A program made the translations under genes and the position numbers. Below, piece after piece: positions 1 through 7,448 of a DNA stretch of 16,735 nucleotides (position 1 is the first letter of the stretch; each line of letters opens with the position of its first letter). The notes under the pieces are model-generated. The model saw nothing but the letters and a program-made list of their open reading frames with translations, did not search any database and had not been told where the DNA came from. This DNA is from Prevotellaceae bacterium UBA7028. GTDB lineage: Bacteria; Bacteroidota; Bacteroidia; Bacteroidales; Bacteroidaceae. The DNA is taken from positions 1 to 16,735 of the forward strand of contig DLBF01000200.1 in NCBI GenBank assembly GCA_002494215.1. Reading direction: 5' to 3'.

Positions 1-555
1 AACCGCATCAACGAACTGCAGGACCGTCTGGAGCAACAGGGATTCAAGACCATCAAAAACATCAACGTAGGAGGTGGCCTGGGCATCGACTATGACAATC
101 CCGACGAGAATCCCATCCCCGACTTCAAGGCATACTTCGATACCTACGCCAAGCACCTGAAGCTGCGTCCCGGACAGCAGTTGCACTTCGAGTTAGGACG
201 TGCCGTTGTGGCTCAGTGCGGTTCGCTGATTACAAAGTGTCTTTACGTTAAGAAAGCCACAGCAAAGCAGTTTGTTATTGTGGATGCAGGTATGACGGAC
301 CTTATACGTCCAGCCCTTTACCATGCCTCGCACAAGATAGAGAACCTTACCAGCAATGCTGCAAACGAGACTTATGACATCGTAGGTCCCATCTGCGAGA
401 GCAGCGATGTGTTTGCAAAGGGTTACTCTATAAATGCAACCAAGCGCGGCGACTTACTGGCATTGCGCTCTGCTGGTGCCTACGGACAGATTATGGCCAG
501 CCAGTACAACTGCCGTGCCCTGCCCGAAGGATACACAACGGAGGATTTAAAATAA
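1..555 (+). CDS. lysA: Diaminopimelate decarboxylase, C-terminal part (5' end outside window)
   Basis: The frame is open from base 1 and gives 184 residues to the TAA at 553-555; the N-terminal half, including the PLP lysine, lies outside the window. LysA removes CO2 from meso-diaminopimelate to give L-lysine in the cytoplasm, using PLP, as a fold-type III homodimer. Visible family marks, numbered from the first codon here, are the glycine loop NVGGGLGID (about 22-30) that holds the PLP phosphate, FELGR (63-67, where many LysA have EPGR), VDAGMTDLIRPALY, CESSD with the cysteine that reaches the partner active site, and GAYG near the C terminus with the PLP-contacting tyrosine. The glycosyltransferase gene begins 3 bp downstream, so the two are probably cotranscribed. 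I am confident of the family; the only oddity is Leu for Pro in the ExGR motif, which I think is tolerated in Bacteroidetes. Confidence 0.95.
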   Translation, partial: NRINELQDRLEQQGFKTIKNINVGGGLGIDYDNPDENPIPDFKAYFDTYAKHLKLRPGQQLHFELGRAVVAQCGSLITKCLYVKKATAKQFVIVDAGMTDLIRPALYHASHKIENLTSNAANETYDIVGPICESSDVFAKGYSINATKRGDLLALRSAGAYGQIMASQYNCRALPEGYTTEDLK

Positions 556-558
556 ATA

Positions 559-1710
559 ATGTTAGGAACGGCAACCATAGTACTTTGTGCAAATATCGTA
601 TTGTGGGTTCTTACCATAATACTAATGATTCACTATACTCGCCTGGGAAAAATGAGCAGGCAGAGTATGGTGAATATTAGTAATCCTACCCTTCCAAGCG
701 TTGCCATAGTTATCGTGGCACAGGAGGAAGCCGATAAATTGCGCAAGCACCTCCCTGCCTTCCTGAATCAGAAATATCCAACAGAGTATCAGGTAATTGT
801 TGTTGACATACATAGTACTGACGATACACTAAAACTGCTGGAGCAGTATGAGGAACAATACCCTCACCTCACCCATTCGTCGATACCTGCATCTGCCAGG
901 GATATCAGCAAACAGCGACTGGCTATGATGTTAGGCATGAAGACCTCATGTTCGGAATGGGTTATCTTTACGCAGGCAGACTGCTGTCCGGAAAGTGATG
1001 AATGGTTAGCCAGCTTCATGCACGCCGGCACGAACGGCACGAACGCCATTATAGGACTGACGAAATATGCGCCAAGCAACAATTGGCTGATGCGTAAACG
1101 CCAGTTCCTGCGTCTATGGCAACAGATGCAATGGATTCCGTTTGCCGTGGATCACCATCCCTACTGGGCAGACAACACATTATTGGCATACAGGAAGGAA
1201 TACTTTTTTGAACACCACGGATTTGAATCGGACTCAAAACTGCTGGTTGGAGCAGCACAGCTCCTTGTCAACAAGAACATCTCGAACAGCCAGTGCGGTA
1301 TCTCCGTCAATAGGAATACCATTCTGATACAGGACAATCCCCTGCCCCACACATGGCTTCAGGAACGTGTCTATTCAATAGTAATAGGCAAGAACGCCAG
1401 GAACAAATACCTCTACAACTATTGGTATGCAGTAAGGACGTTGCTGCCAATCCTCTATACATTAACCACCATAGCATCCTGCATCCTGTGGATAAGCTAT
1501 CCTTTTGTTGTAGGAGCATTGATAATCATGTGGCTAAGCACGCATATTGTCGAGGACATCACCTTTAACCGCACAGCCAAGCAATTCGATATTAAGGCAT
1601 ATCATATAATGCTTCCATTCCTGTGTTTCGCCATTCCCGTATGGGACATTCAGGCATGGATAAGATGGCGTTTCACAAACAAAAGAGCATTCAGAAAGAA
1701 ATTTGTATAA
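559..1710 (+). CDS. Membrane-anchored family 2 glycosyltransferase
   Basis: This 383-aa protein starts at ATG 559, 3 bp after the lysA stop. Residues 3-26 form an N-terminal membrane segment, residues about 47-240 a GT-A domain (SVAIVIVAQEEADKL, then VVDIHSTDDT at 81-90), and the C terminus has two or three hydrophobic segments (about 293-335 and 350-368). It probably moves a sugar from a nucleotide sugar to an envelope acceptor on the cytoplasmic face of the inner membrane. The usual DAD/DxD metal motif reads FTQADCCPES (137-146), so the first Asp is replaced by Gln while the second is kept. A QxxRW-like site may be QERVY. Residues 157-162 are a small in-frame duplication, GTNGTN, from a 9-bp DNA repeat at 1027-1044. 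Substrate and product cannot be told from sequence. The DedA gene follows after 9 bp. Confidence 0.85.
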   Translation: MLGTATIVLCANIVLWVLTIILMIHYTRLGKMSRQSMVNISNPTLPSVAIVIVAQEEADKLRKHLPAFLNQKYPTEYQVIVVDIHSTDDTLKLLEQYEEQYPHLTHSSIPASARDISKQRLAMMLGMKTSCSEWVIFTQADCCPESDEWLASFMHAGTNGTNAIIGLTKYAPSNNWLMRKRQFLRLWQQMQWIPFAVDHHPYWADNTLLAYRKEYFFEHHGFESDSKLLVGAAQLLVNKNISNSQCGISVNRNTILIQDNPLPHTWLQERVYSIVIGKNARNKYLYNYWYAVRTLLPILYTLTTIASCILWISYPFVVGALIIMWLSTHIVEDITFNRTAKQFDIKAYHIMLPFLCFAIPVWDIQAWIRWRFTNKRAFRKKFV

Positions 1711-1719
1711 AATAACAAT

Positions 1720-2355
1720 ATGGAGAGCATACCTTTCATAGCATGGTGTCTGGAGCACCTTAATTATTGGGTTATCACACTGCTGATGGCAATAGAGAGT
1801 AGTTTCATTCCCTTCCCCAGCGAAGTGGTAGTACCACCCGCAGCATATCTTGCAGCTACTAATGGCGAGATGAATGTTGTGCTGGTCGTTGTCTGTGCCA
1901 CCATTGGAGCACTGATAGGTGCACTCATCAACTATGCCTTGGCATACACACTGGGACGCCCCTTGGTGTATAAGTTTGCCAACAGCAGACTGGGAAACAT
2001 GTGTCTGATAGATCAGGCTAAGGTGGAGAAAGCCGAGAAGTACTTCAACGACCACGGAGCAATAGGCACGCTGGTAGGCCGTCTGGTTCCTGCTGTAAGA
2101 CAGCTAATCAGTATTCCTGCTGGTCTGGCAAAGATGAAACTAAGCAAATTCGTCCTATACACTTCACTTGGTGCTGCTGCATGGAACAGCATCCTGGCAG
2201 CCTTAGGTTATTATATGGCCAGCGTCGTACCCTACGACCAATTAGATGCCAAGGTGGCCGAATACAGCGGAGAAGTTAAGATTGCCATGATAGCCTTAGG
2301 CGCATTTGTCGTAATCTACCTGGCTTATAAAGGACTGAAACATTCTAATTCATAA
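1720..2355 (+). CDS. DedA family integral membrane protein
   Basis: This 211-aa protein belongs to the DedA/SNARE-associated family, inner-membrane proteins linked to undecaprenyl-phosphate or phospholipid flipping and to proton-motive-force upkeep. Family marks are the acidic re-entrant motif ESSFIPFPSE (26-35), GRLVPAVRQLISIPAG (120-135) with the conserved arginines R121 and R127, and hydrophobic stretches at about 15-33, 51-75, 143-165 and 186-204. The start ATG 1720 is preceded by an A-rich leader without Shine-Dalgarno, which is normal for Bacteroidetes. It lies 9 bp after the glycosyltransferase gene, which fits a joint role in envelope lipid-carrier traffic, though that link is inferred. 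Its stop codon lies inside a 7-bp tandem repeat that runs on into the spacer. Confidence 0.93.
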   Translation: MESIPFIAWCLEHLNYWVITLLMAIESSFIPFPSEVVVPPAAYLAATNGEMNVVLVVVCATIGALIGALINYALAYTLGRPLVYKFANSRLGNMCLIDQAKVEKAEKYFNDHGAIGTLVGRLVPAVRQLISIPAGLAKMKLSKFVLYTSLGAAAWNSILAALGYYMASVVPYDQLDAKVAEYSGEVKIAMIALGAFVVIYLAYKGLKHSNS

Positions 2356-2380
2356 TTCATAATTCTCAATTCATAATTTT
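2347..2380 (+). repeat. 7-bp tandem repeat (AATTCAT) over the DedA stop codon
   Basis: Units are AATTCAT (2347-2353), AATTCAT (2354-2360), AATTCTC (2361-2367), AATTCAT (2368-2374), then AATTTT. The DedA stop TAA (2353-2355) sits across the junction of the first two units, so the repeat begins within coding sequence. Confidence 0.85.
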
Positions 2381-2443
2381 CGAAATATCGAGATATCGGA
2401 CCCTCGATATAACGAAATCTCGAAACATCGAAATCTCGAAAAT
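2380..2443 (+). repeat. Eight-unit 8-bp degenerate tandem repeat (TCGAAATC type)
   Basis: Read in steps of eight from 2380 the units are TCGAAATA, TCGAGATA, TCGGACCC, TCGATATA, ACGAAATC, TCGAAACA, TCGAAATC and TCGAAAAT. All but the fifth start with TCG, and the fifth has ACG. It lies in the spacer between the DedA gene and the beta-barrel gene, directly after the 7-bp array. No promoter of Bacteroidetes type is visible in this spacer. Confidence 0.85.
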
Positions 2444-2470
2444 AACTTTCAATTTTCAACTTTCAATGAA
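2444..2470 (+). repeat. 7-bp repeat leader (CTTTCAA/TTTTCAA) running into the start codon
   Basis: The units CTTTCAA, TTTTCAA, CTTTCAA end in TG, so the last A joins them as the ATG start at 2466. The 27 nt from 2444 to 2470 are identical to the hisD leader on the other strand (13632-13658). Confidence 0.85.
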
Positions 2471-3650
2471 GAGGGTTACTCTAATCATATATACGCTAAC
2501 GTTTGTGTGCCACAACATGATGGCACAAAACATGTGGGACGATATAGCAACATCGGAGTACCACATAGATTCGACAGACATAAAGGCGCTGCAAGTAGAA
2601 GTTGATAACCTTAGCTTCTTCCATGATAACGAATACACAGGAAATCTGTCACAAGGATACTCTTTGCCTGGATTGTGGGTTCAGGCAAAACTGACATACA
2701 ACCCCATCAAGCAGATTGGACTGGAGGCTGGTCTGCATGCACTAATCTTTAACGGAGCCAACAAATATCCATGCTATGCCTATCACGACATTGGCACGTG
2801 GAAAGGCAATCAGTACCAATCCGGCGCACATCTTCTTCCTTGGTTCAGAGCAAAGGCACAATTCAAATACCTGACAATTGTTTTGGGTAATATCTACGGA
2901 GCGCAGAATCACAAGTTGATAGAGCCACTGTTTAACCCAGAACTCAACTTGTCGCAAGACCCCGAAACAGGATTCCAGCTACTTTGGGACAGGCCCCATG
3001 TTCATGCTGACCTCTGGTTGAACTGGCAAAGCTATATCTTCAAGATGGATACACACCAGGAGGCCTTCACAGTGGGTATGAATTGGATTGTTAAGTATAA
3101 CAAGCCTGAAAACGAGATAAACTGGACAAGCCCAGTACAACTTGTCATACAACACCGAGGTGGAGAGCAGAATATCGCACAACGTGGCGTTCAGACCATA
3201 TGCAATGCCAGCGCTGGCGTGAACATGAAATGGAATGCCAATCGCAAGGCTTTAAAGCAACTAAGCACAGAAATCAACTTGTTGGCAGCCTACCAGCAAA
3301 GCGGCAACCTATGGCCTTTCAAGACAGGCTTTGCCGGACATGCAGGAGTAAATCTCAACCTCTGGGACTACCTGGGTGTAAAAGCAGGATACGTCTGCAC
3401 GCCCAAACACTTTGTCAGTCTATACGGCAATCCGCTCTTTAATACCGTCAGTCAGATTGACCAGACCAGCTACAAGGGAAACAACACGGTATACCTAGGG
3501 GTAAGCTACCACCGTGTAATAGCCCAACACTATGTGATAGGTGCTCAGGCACAGGCTTTACAAACGTGGCTACCCGGAAATCAGAATCTTAACTTCAACT
3601 TTGGATTATACCTCAGAGTCAATCCCAGCTTCTTAATTAAGAAGTGGTGA
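2466..3650 (+). CDS. Unrecognised secreted protein, probable outer-membrane beta-barrel
   Basis: I do not recognise a named family for this 394-aa protein. Residues 1-20 are a clear signal peptide (KR, a hydrophobic stretch, then a cut after MMA before QN). The mature part has no long hydrophobic helix but many alternating aromatic strands (for example SGAHLLPWFRAKAQFKYLTIVLGNIYG, paraphrased at about 119-145, and LGVKAGYVCTP), and a strand-rich C terminus, LNFNFGLYLRVNP, ending in KKW. This pattern fits an outer-membrane barrel of about 14-18 strands. Start ATG 2466 is chosen for the signal peptide and the repeat-type leader. The spacer to DedA is 110 bp with no visible promoter, so readthrough from lysA is likely. 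The TGA ends at 3650, directly against the stop of the convergent gene at 3651. Function, and whether it is a porin, a lipid-handling barrel or a secretion partner, remain open. Confidence 0.7.
   Translation: MKRVTLIIYTLTFVCHNMMAQNMWDDIATSEYHIDSTDIKALQVEVDNLSFFHDNEYTGNLSQGYSLPGLWVQAKLTYNPIKQIGLEAGLHALIFNGANKYPCYAYHDIGTWKGNQYQSGAHLLPWFRAKAQFKYLTIVLGNIYGAQNHKLIEPLFNPELNLSQDPETGFQLLWDRPHVHADLWLNWQSYIFKMDTHQEAFTVGMNWIVKYNKPENEINWTSPVQLVIQHRGGEQNIAQRGVQTICNASAGVNMKWNANRKALKQLSTEINLLAAYQQSGNLWPFKTGFAGHAGVNLNLWDYLGVKAGYVCTPKHFVSLYGNPLFNTVSQIDQTSYKGNNTVYLGVSYHRVIAQHYVIGAQAQALQTWLPGNQNLNFNFGLYLRVNPSFLIKKW
3629..3644. other. Perfect 16-bp palindrome at a convergent gene junction
   Basis: CTTCTTAATTAAGAAG is a perfect inverted repeat within the last codons of the beta-barrel gene, ending 6 bp before its stop. 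It is AT-rich and has no following T run on either strand, so it is a poor intrinsic terminator. It could be a protein site or chance. Confidence 0.5.
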
Positions 3651-4415
3651 TTAGAACTCTAACACCAAGCCATCATAGGCCAGATGAACATTCTCTGGCA
3701 ACAAGGCATCCTCTTGGGCATGAAGGCCAAGATGGTGGCTCATGTGAATGATATAGGTAGGAAGGTTAGGTGCCAGGCTTCGAGAAAATTCCACTGCTGC
3801 TTCAACCGTTTGGTGGGTAGCATGAGGCTCGTGACGTAACCCATTTACCACCAGCAGTTTTATTCCCTTCAGCAGTTCGCGGCTCTTATCCGTAATGTCA
3901 GTCATGTCGGTGATATAGGCCAAATCTCCAACCCTGAAACCCAGAATAGGCAACTTGCCATGAATCACTTGCAAAGCTGTCACGGGGATATCTCCCAACT
4001 TGATGGTATCTCCCTCTGCCATCTCGTTTAATTTCAAAGAGGGAACACCTGGGTATTTATTCTCCACAAAACAATACGGAAGACGCTCGCGCAAATGCTT
4101 GCATGAATAGGCATCGGCATAGATGGGCATGTCATGTACATAGCTATAAGGACGCAAATCATCTATACCTCCTACATGATCATAATGTTCGTGGGTGATA
4201 AATACGGCATCCAGTCTGTCGCAGAAATCCATACGCAACATCTGCTCACGAAAGTCAGGGCCACAGTCCAAGAGCACATTCGTCTTGCCATCCTGCACCA
4301 AAGCAGAACAGCGCAGCCTCTTATCCTTAGGATCAGAACTTGTACATACCGTACAATGGCATCCCATCTGAGGAACACCACAACTGGTTCCGGTACCAAG
4401 AAACGTTATCTTCAT
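3651..4415 (-). CDS. PhnP-like MBL-fold metallo-hydrolase
   Basis: This is a 254-aa metallo-beta-lactamase fold enzyme of the PhnP/COG1235 type, which hydrolyses phosphodiester bonds using two metal ions. The metal motif THEHYDH (74-80) gives H75, H77, D79 and H80. Further ligands are likely H152, D170 and a histidine in the RHEPHATH or HMSHHLGLH segments. The N terminus, FLGTGTSCGVPQMGCHCTVC, has C12, C19, C21 and C24, matching the structural zinc site of PhnP-like proteins. The frame stays open upstream to 4493, but the start is ATG 4415: it begins the family's MKITFLGTGTS and overlaps the murB stop as ATGA (4412-4415), which suggests translational coupling. No phosphonate genes are nearby, so a phosphonate role is not implied; a cyclic nucleotide or other phosphodiester is possible. 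Confidence 0.88.
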   Translation of the reverse strand: MKITFLGTGTSCGVPQMGCHCTVCTSSDPKDKRLRCSALVQDGKTNVLLDCGPDFREQMLRMDFCDRLDAVFITHEHYDHVGGIDDLRPYSYVHDMPIYADAYSCKHLRERLPYCFVENKYPGVPSLKLNEMAEGDTIKLGDIPVTALQVIHGKLPILGFRVGDLAYITDMTDITDKSRELLKGIKLLVVNGLRHEPHATHQTVEAAVEFSRSLAPNLPTYIIHMSHHLGLHAQEDALLPENVHLAYDGLVLEF

Positions 4416-5452
4416 GACTCGCCAATAAAGTTTACTTCGGGTGACAACTGTATGCCGAACTGACGAAGGACAGCCTCCTGTACAGCTCTGCACAAAGTCA
4501 GGATATCTTTTCCTTTTGCACCGCCCTTGTTCACAAGAACAAGTGCCTGTTTGTCATGTACGGCAGCTGGACCTAACGACTTACCCTTCCATCCGCATTG
4601 TTCAATAAGCCAGCCTGCAGGAACCTTTACTCGTTCAGCATCGACCTCGTAATATGGGACGTTTGCAAATTGTTCCTGTAACCTATGTAGTACCTCAACC
4701 TTAACAATGGGATTCATGAAGAAACTTCCCGCATTACCCGTTATCTTGGGATCTGGCAGTTTATGCTGGCGAGTTTCAATGATGATATCACGCAACATCA
4801 TAGCAGTAAGTCCCTCCTCAGGAATCTGTTTCTGCTGCAAGGAAGCCTTCAAACCGCCATAATTCAGGCAAGGTGTGAAGTGCTTCTTCAGACGGAACAC
4901 AACATGGCATACAGCATACTTGCCTCTAACAGAGGCCTCCTTGAAGATGCTATGACGATAGGAATAAGACAGTTCATCATGATTCCAAACACGTTCTGTT
5001 CCGTCCTCTAATGATATGGTGCAAACCTGCTGTATCAAGTCACCAGCTTCGACGCCATAAGCTCCGATATTCTGTACGGCAGAAGCTCCAACCTGACCAG
5101 GGATAAGGGAAAGATTCTCCAATCCATACCAACCCTTACTGATGGAATACAATACAAAATCATCATGAGTAACACCTGCTCCTACACTAACCAGTACAGA
5201 ATCTTCGTCCTCAGAAAGCAAGGTGATATCCTTAATCTCGGAGAATAGAACTATGCCAGGATAATCAGCCAGAAAGAGAAGATTGCTGCCTCCGCCTATA
5301 TGCAAGAGAGGAAGCTGGTTGTTCTCCTGATGATATTGGCGCAGGAAATCTGTCAATTCAGCCTCGCTATTGTACTTCACCATCAGATGAGCTGTCGCAT
5401 CAATGCCGAAGGTGTTATATTCCTTTAATGAACAATTCTTCTGGATATCCAT
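4412..5452 (-). CDS. murB: UDP-N-acetylenolpyruvoylglucosamine reductase
   Basis: MurB reduces UDP-GlcNAc-enolpyruvate to UDP-MurNAc with NADPH and FAD, the second committed step of peptidoglycan synthesis in the cytoplasm. The 346-aa length and layout fit type I MurB. The FAD-binding part has HIGGGSNLL (51-59) and IPGQVGASAVQNIGAYG (117-133). R166 in SYSYRHSIF, S243 in GNAGSFFMNP (the proton donor) and E339 in LSPEVNFIG match the catalytic Arg, Ser and Glu of E. coli MurB. The start ATG 5452 comes 5 bp after the stop of the lipoprotein gene, and the 3' end overlaps the MBL hydrolase gene by 4 bp, so the three are one transcription unit. Confidence 0.97.
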   Translation of the reverse strand: MDIQKNCSLKEYNTFGIDATAHLMVKYNSEAELTDFLRQYHQENNQLPLLHIGGGSNLLFLADYPGIVLFSEIKDITLLSEDEDSVLVSVGAGVTHDDFVLYSISKGWYGLENLSLIPGQVGASAVQNIGAYGVEAGDLIQQVCTISLEDGTERVWNHDELSYSYRHSIFKEASVRGKYAVCHVVFRLKKHFTPCLNYGGLKASLQQKQIPEEGLTAMMLRDIIIETRQHKLPDPKITGNAGSFFMNPIVKVEVLHRLQEQFANVPYYEVDAERVKVPAGWLIEQCGWKGKSLGPAAVHDKQALVLVNKGGAKGKDILTLCRAVQEAVLRQFGIQLSPEVNFIGES

Positions 5453-5457
5453 ACTCT

Positions 5458-6312
5458 TTAATTTTCATAGGCAGTCAGGCGCCACTCATCATCTTCCTTG
5501 GTAAAGAAAAACAACTCCTGCAAGCCATTAGACGAACCTGACTTCTGCATAATCATCTGCTTGGGCCTATACCTGTGCTCGCCATAACGGATATTGGATA
5601 TTATTCCGTGGGGAACATCAGGGCAGAAAGACCTCCATTGCTCGGCATTTATGGTTCCTTCGATATAGGCATCATCTTCCTCTGGATCGAGAACCATCAC
5701 CCTAAGGGGCTGTTCCACATGAGCCTGCTGATACAAAGAATCAGAACTAAAGCGTGCATAGAAGGTAAGGAAGTCGTAAATGTCGCTCTCATGGAAAACC
5801 ACATCGCGCATTGATGTCAACTTCCACTTCCTCGAAATCAACTTAAACTCATAAGCCCTAAGTTTCTCCTCCAGCAAATCAATTCGTTCAACAACTACCA
5901 ACGAATCATCGGTAGCAAGTTTCTGCTCTTCTATCTGTTTCCTGTCGGCATACATAACAGTAAAGAAATCACCCTTCAGGAAACGAAATTCAGAACTGGC
6001 GTTCAAAGAGGTTATCTTCCTGACATCGCCATCAGCATTTGTGAAGGAAAGTGGCCATTCTATGCGCTTGCTCTGTAAACGGTCACTATGAGTGAACGCA
6101 AACAGAAAATCGTCAAACGACATATCCAGACGGTCGGCCTCGTCAGCCTCCTCAATCTCTTCTTCCACCTCGGTCAACGTGTCTGTATCAAGGCACGCCT
6201 CTGTCTCTGTCGAATCCACATCCGTTGCAGATTCTGCAGTTCTTCCGTTATGGCAAGAGAAGAGCAGAAGCACCATAACTGAAGGTAATAATACCTTGAC
6301 TATTCTGTACAT
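5458..6312 (-). CDS. Lipoprotein of unknown function, DUF4348-like
   Basis: This 284-aa protein has a short lipoprotein signal peptide (MYRIVKVLLPSVMVLLLFSC) with lipobox LFSC and C20 as the lipidated residue. The residues after Cys (HNGRT) are not the acidic signal that directs Bacteroidetes lipoproteins to the cell surface, so a periplasm-facing position is more likely. A Asp/Glu/Ser/Thr-rich linker (about 27-62) leads into a globular domain. Its opening, SFDDFLFAFTHSDRLQSKRIEWPLSF, given here only by its key residues F71, F75, S/D, Q and R, resembles what I recall of DUF4348 lipoproteins of Bacteroidetes. It starts the lipoprotein-murB-hydrolase unit, with a candidate promoter box at 6340-6347. 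The family assignment is from memory and moderate; the biochemical role is unknown. Confidence 0.75.
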   Translation of the reverse strand: MYRIVKVLLPSVMVLLLFSCHNGRTAESATDVDSTETEACLDTDTLTEVEEEIEEADEADRLDMSFDDFLFAFTHSDRLQSKRIEWPLSFTNADGDVRKITSLNASSEFRFLKGDFFTVMYADRKQIEEQKLATDDSLVVVERIDLLEEKLRAYEFKLISRKWKLTSMRDVVFHESDIYDFLTFYARFSSDSLYQQAHVEQPLRVMVLDPEEDDAYIEGTINAEQWRSFCPDVPHGIISNIRYGEHRYRPKQMIMQKSGSSNGLQELFFFTKEDDEWRLTAYEN

Positions 6313-6339
6313 CTTAAAGACCCATGTCTAAAAATCGCA

Positions 6340-6347
6340 CAAAAGTA
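6340..6347 (-). promoter_or_regulatory. Candidate -7 box for the lipoprotein-murB unit
   Basis: On the minus strand this reads TACTTTTG, matching the Bacteroidetes -7 box TAnnTTTG, 28 nt upstream of the lipoprotein ATG (6312). No good TTTG is seen 19-21 nt further upstream, so only half of the promoter is supported. Confidence 0.5.
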
Positions 6348-6392
6348 CACTTATTTTTTCACATTACGTTCACTTTTTCCATAATAAATGAT

Positions 6393-6400
6393 TACCTTTG
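6393..6400 (+). promoter_or_regulatory. Candidate -7 box for pheS
   Basis: TACCTTTG matches the Bacteroidetes TAnnTTTG box. The -33 region is T-rich (around 6374-6378) but is not a clear TTTG at the right distance. The box puts the transcript start near 6405-6408, after the ATG at 6402, and so favours translation from ATG 6429. Confidence 0.6.
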
Positions 6401-6428
6401 CATGGAAATTTCAGAAAAGAACAAAATT

Positions 6429-7448
6429 ATGCTTGAAAAGATAGAAAAATTGATGTCGGAGATAGCAACATTAGCAGCCAAAAATGCTGATGAGGCAGAA
6501 GCTCTGAGAATCAAATATCTTGGTAAGAAGGGAGAAATTACAGCCCTTATGAATGACTTCCGCAATGTTCCCGCAGAACAGAAGCGCGAGATTGGTCAGA
6601 AGTTGAATGTACTGAAGACTGCTGTTCAGGATAAGATTAACGAATTGAAAGAAGCTGCCGAGGTTCAGAAGAATGCCGGTTCATCTGTTGACCTTACCAG
6701 AACACCCTACCCCATCTCATTAGGTTCACGCCATCCGCTAACCATTGTTAAGAATGAGATTGTGGATATCTTCAGCCGTTTGGGCTTTACCTTGGCCGAA
6801 GGACCTGAGGTAGAAGACGACTGGCACGTATATAGCAGCCTGAACTTTGCTGATGATCATCCAGCACGTGATATGCAGGATACGTTCTTCGTGGAGTCTC
6901 ACCCTGATATCATCCTGAGAAGCCACACCAGTAGCGTACAGTCACGTGTTATGGAGAACACACAGCCTCCTATCCGTATTCTCTGCCCTGGACGCGTATA
7001 TCGTAATGAGGCCGTAAGTGCACGTGCACACTGTTTCTTCCATCAGGTGGAGGGCTTGTACATCGACAAGAACGTTAGTTTCACAGACCTGAAGCAGGTA
7101 CTTCTGCTCTTTGCTCAGGAACTTTTCGGGCCGGACACTAAGATTCGACTTCGCCCCAGCTATTTCCCCTTTACAGAGCCTTCGGCCGAGATGGATGTAA
7201 GCTGTACAATCTGCGGCGGTAAAGGTTGCTCCATGTGCAAGGGGGCCGGTTGGCTTGAAATTCTGGGCTGCGGTATGGTCGATCCGGCAGTTCTTGAGGC
7301 CAACGGCATTGACAGCAGCGTTTACACTGGCTATGCCTTCGGTATGGGTATAGAGCGTATCGCCAATCTGAAGTATCAAGTTAAGGATTTGCGTATGTTC
7401 AGTGAGAATGATATTAGATTCCTTGACGAGTTTACAAGCGCAAACTAA
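6429..7448 (+). CDS. pheS: Phenylalanine--tRNA ligase alpha subunit
   Basis: PheS is the catalytic subunit of the alpha2-beta2 enzyme that charges tRNA-Phe. Residues 1-85 form the coiled-coil tRNA-binding arm. Class II motif 2 is seen around YRNEAVSARAHCFFHQVEGLYID (positions 191-213, key residues R192, E194, H204, Q206) and motif 3 as GYAFGMGIER (301-310). A Cys-rich insert has C259, C262, C267 and C270 in CxxC-x4-CxxC spacing, probably a zinc knuckle. The frame is open upstream to ATG 6324, but I choose ATG 6429: it gives 339 aa, the usual length, and the upstream ATGs at 6324 and 6402 lie before or at the likely transcript start. No pheT is next to it; the gene stands alone. Its TAA overlaps the stop of the convergent GNAT gene, and a terminator-like hairpin lies inside that gene. 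Confidence 0.96.
   Translation: MLEKIEKLMSEIATLAAKNADEAEALRIKYLGKKGEITALMNDFRNVPAEQKREIGQKLNVLKTAVQDKINELKEAAEVQKNAGSSVDLTRTPYPISLGSRHPLTIVKNEIVDIFSRLGFTLAEGPEVEDDWHVYSSLNFADDHPARDMQDTFFVESHPDIILRSHTSSVQSRVMENTQPPIRILCPGRVYRNEAVSARAHCFFHQVEGLYIDKNVSFTDLKQVLLLFAQELFGPDTKIRLRPSYFPFTEPSAEMDVSCTICGGKGCSMCKGAGWLEILGCGMVDPAVLEANGIDSSVYTGYAFGMGIERIANLKYQVKDLRMFSENDIRFLDEFTSAN

Noticed and set aside
1534..2055. 173-codon open frame on the minus strand across the glycosyltransferase-DedA junction
   Set aside because: Covered by two well-supported genes on the plus strand; its translation is rich in Cys and His without pattern.
2356..2465. CRISPR array or integron site suggested by regular repeats
   Set aside because: Units are only 7-8 bp, contiguous and degenerate, without spacers, and no cas or integrase gene is present.
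3680..3706. GCCAGA...TCTGGC hairpin after the beta-barrel gene as a terminator
   Set aside because: Only 6 bp of stem and no T run follows on the plus strand.
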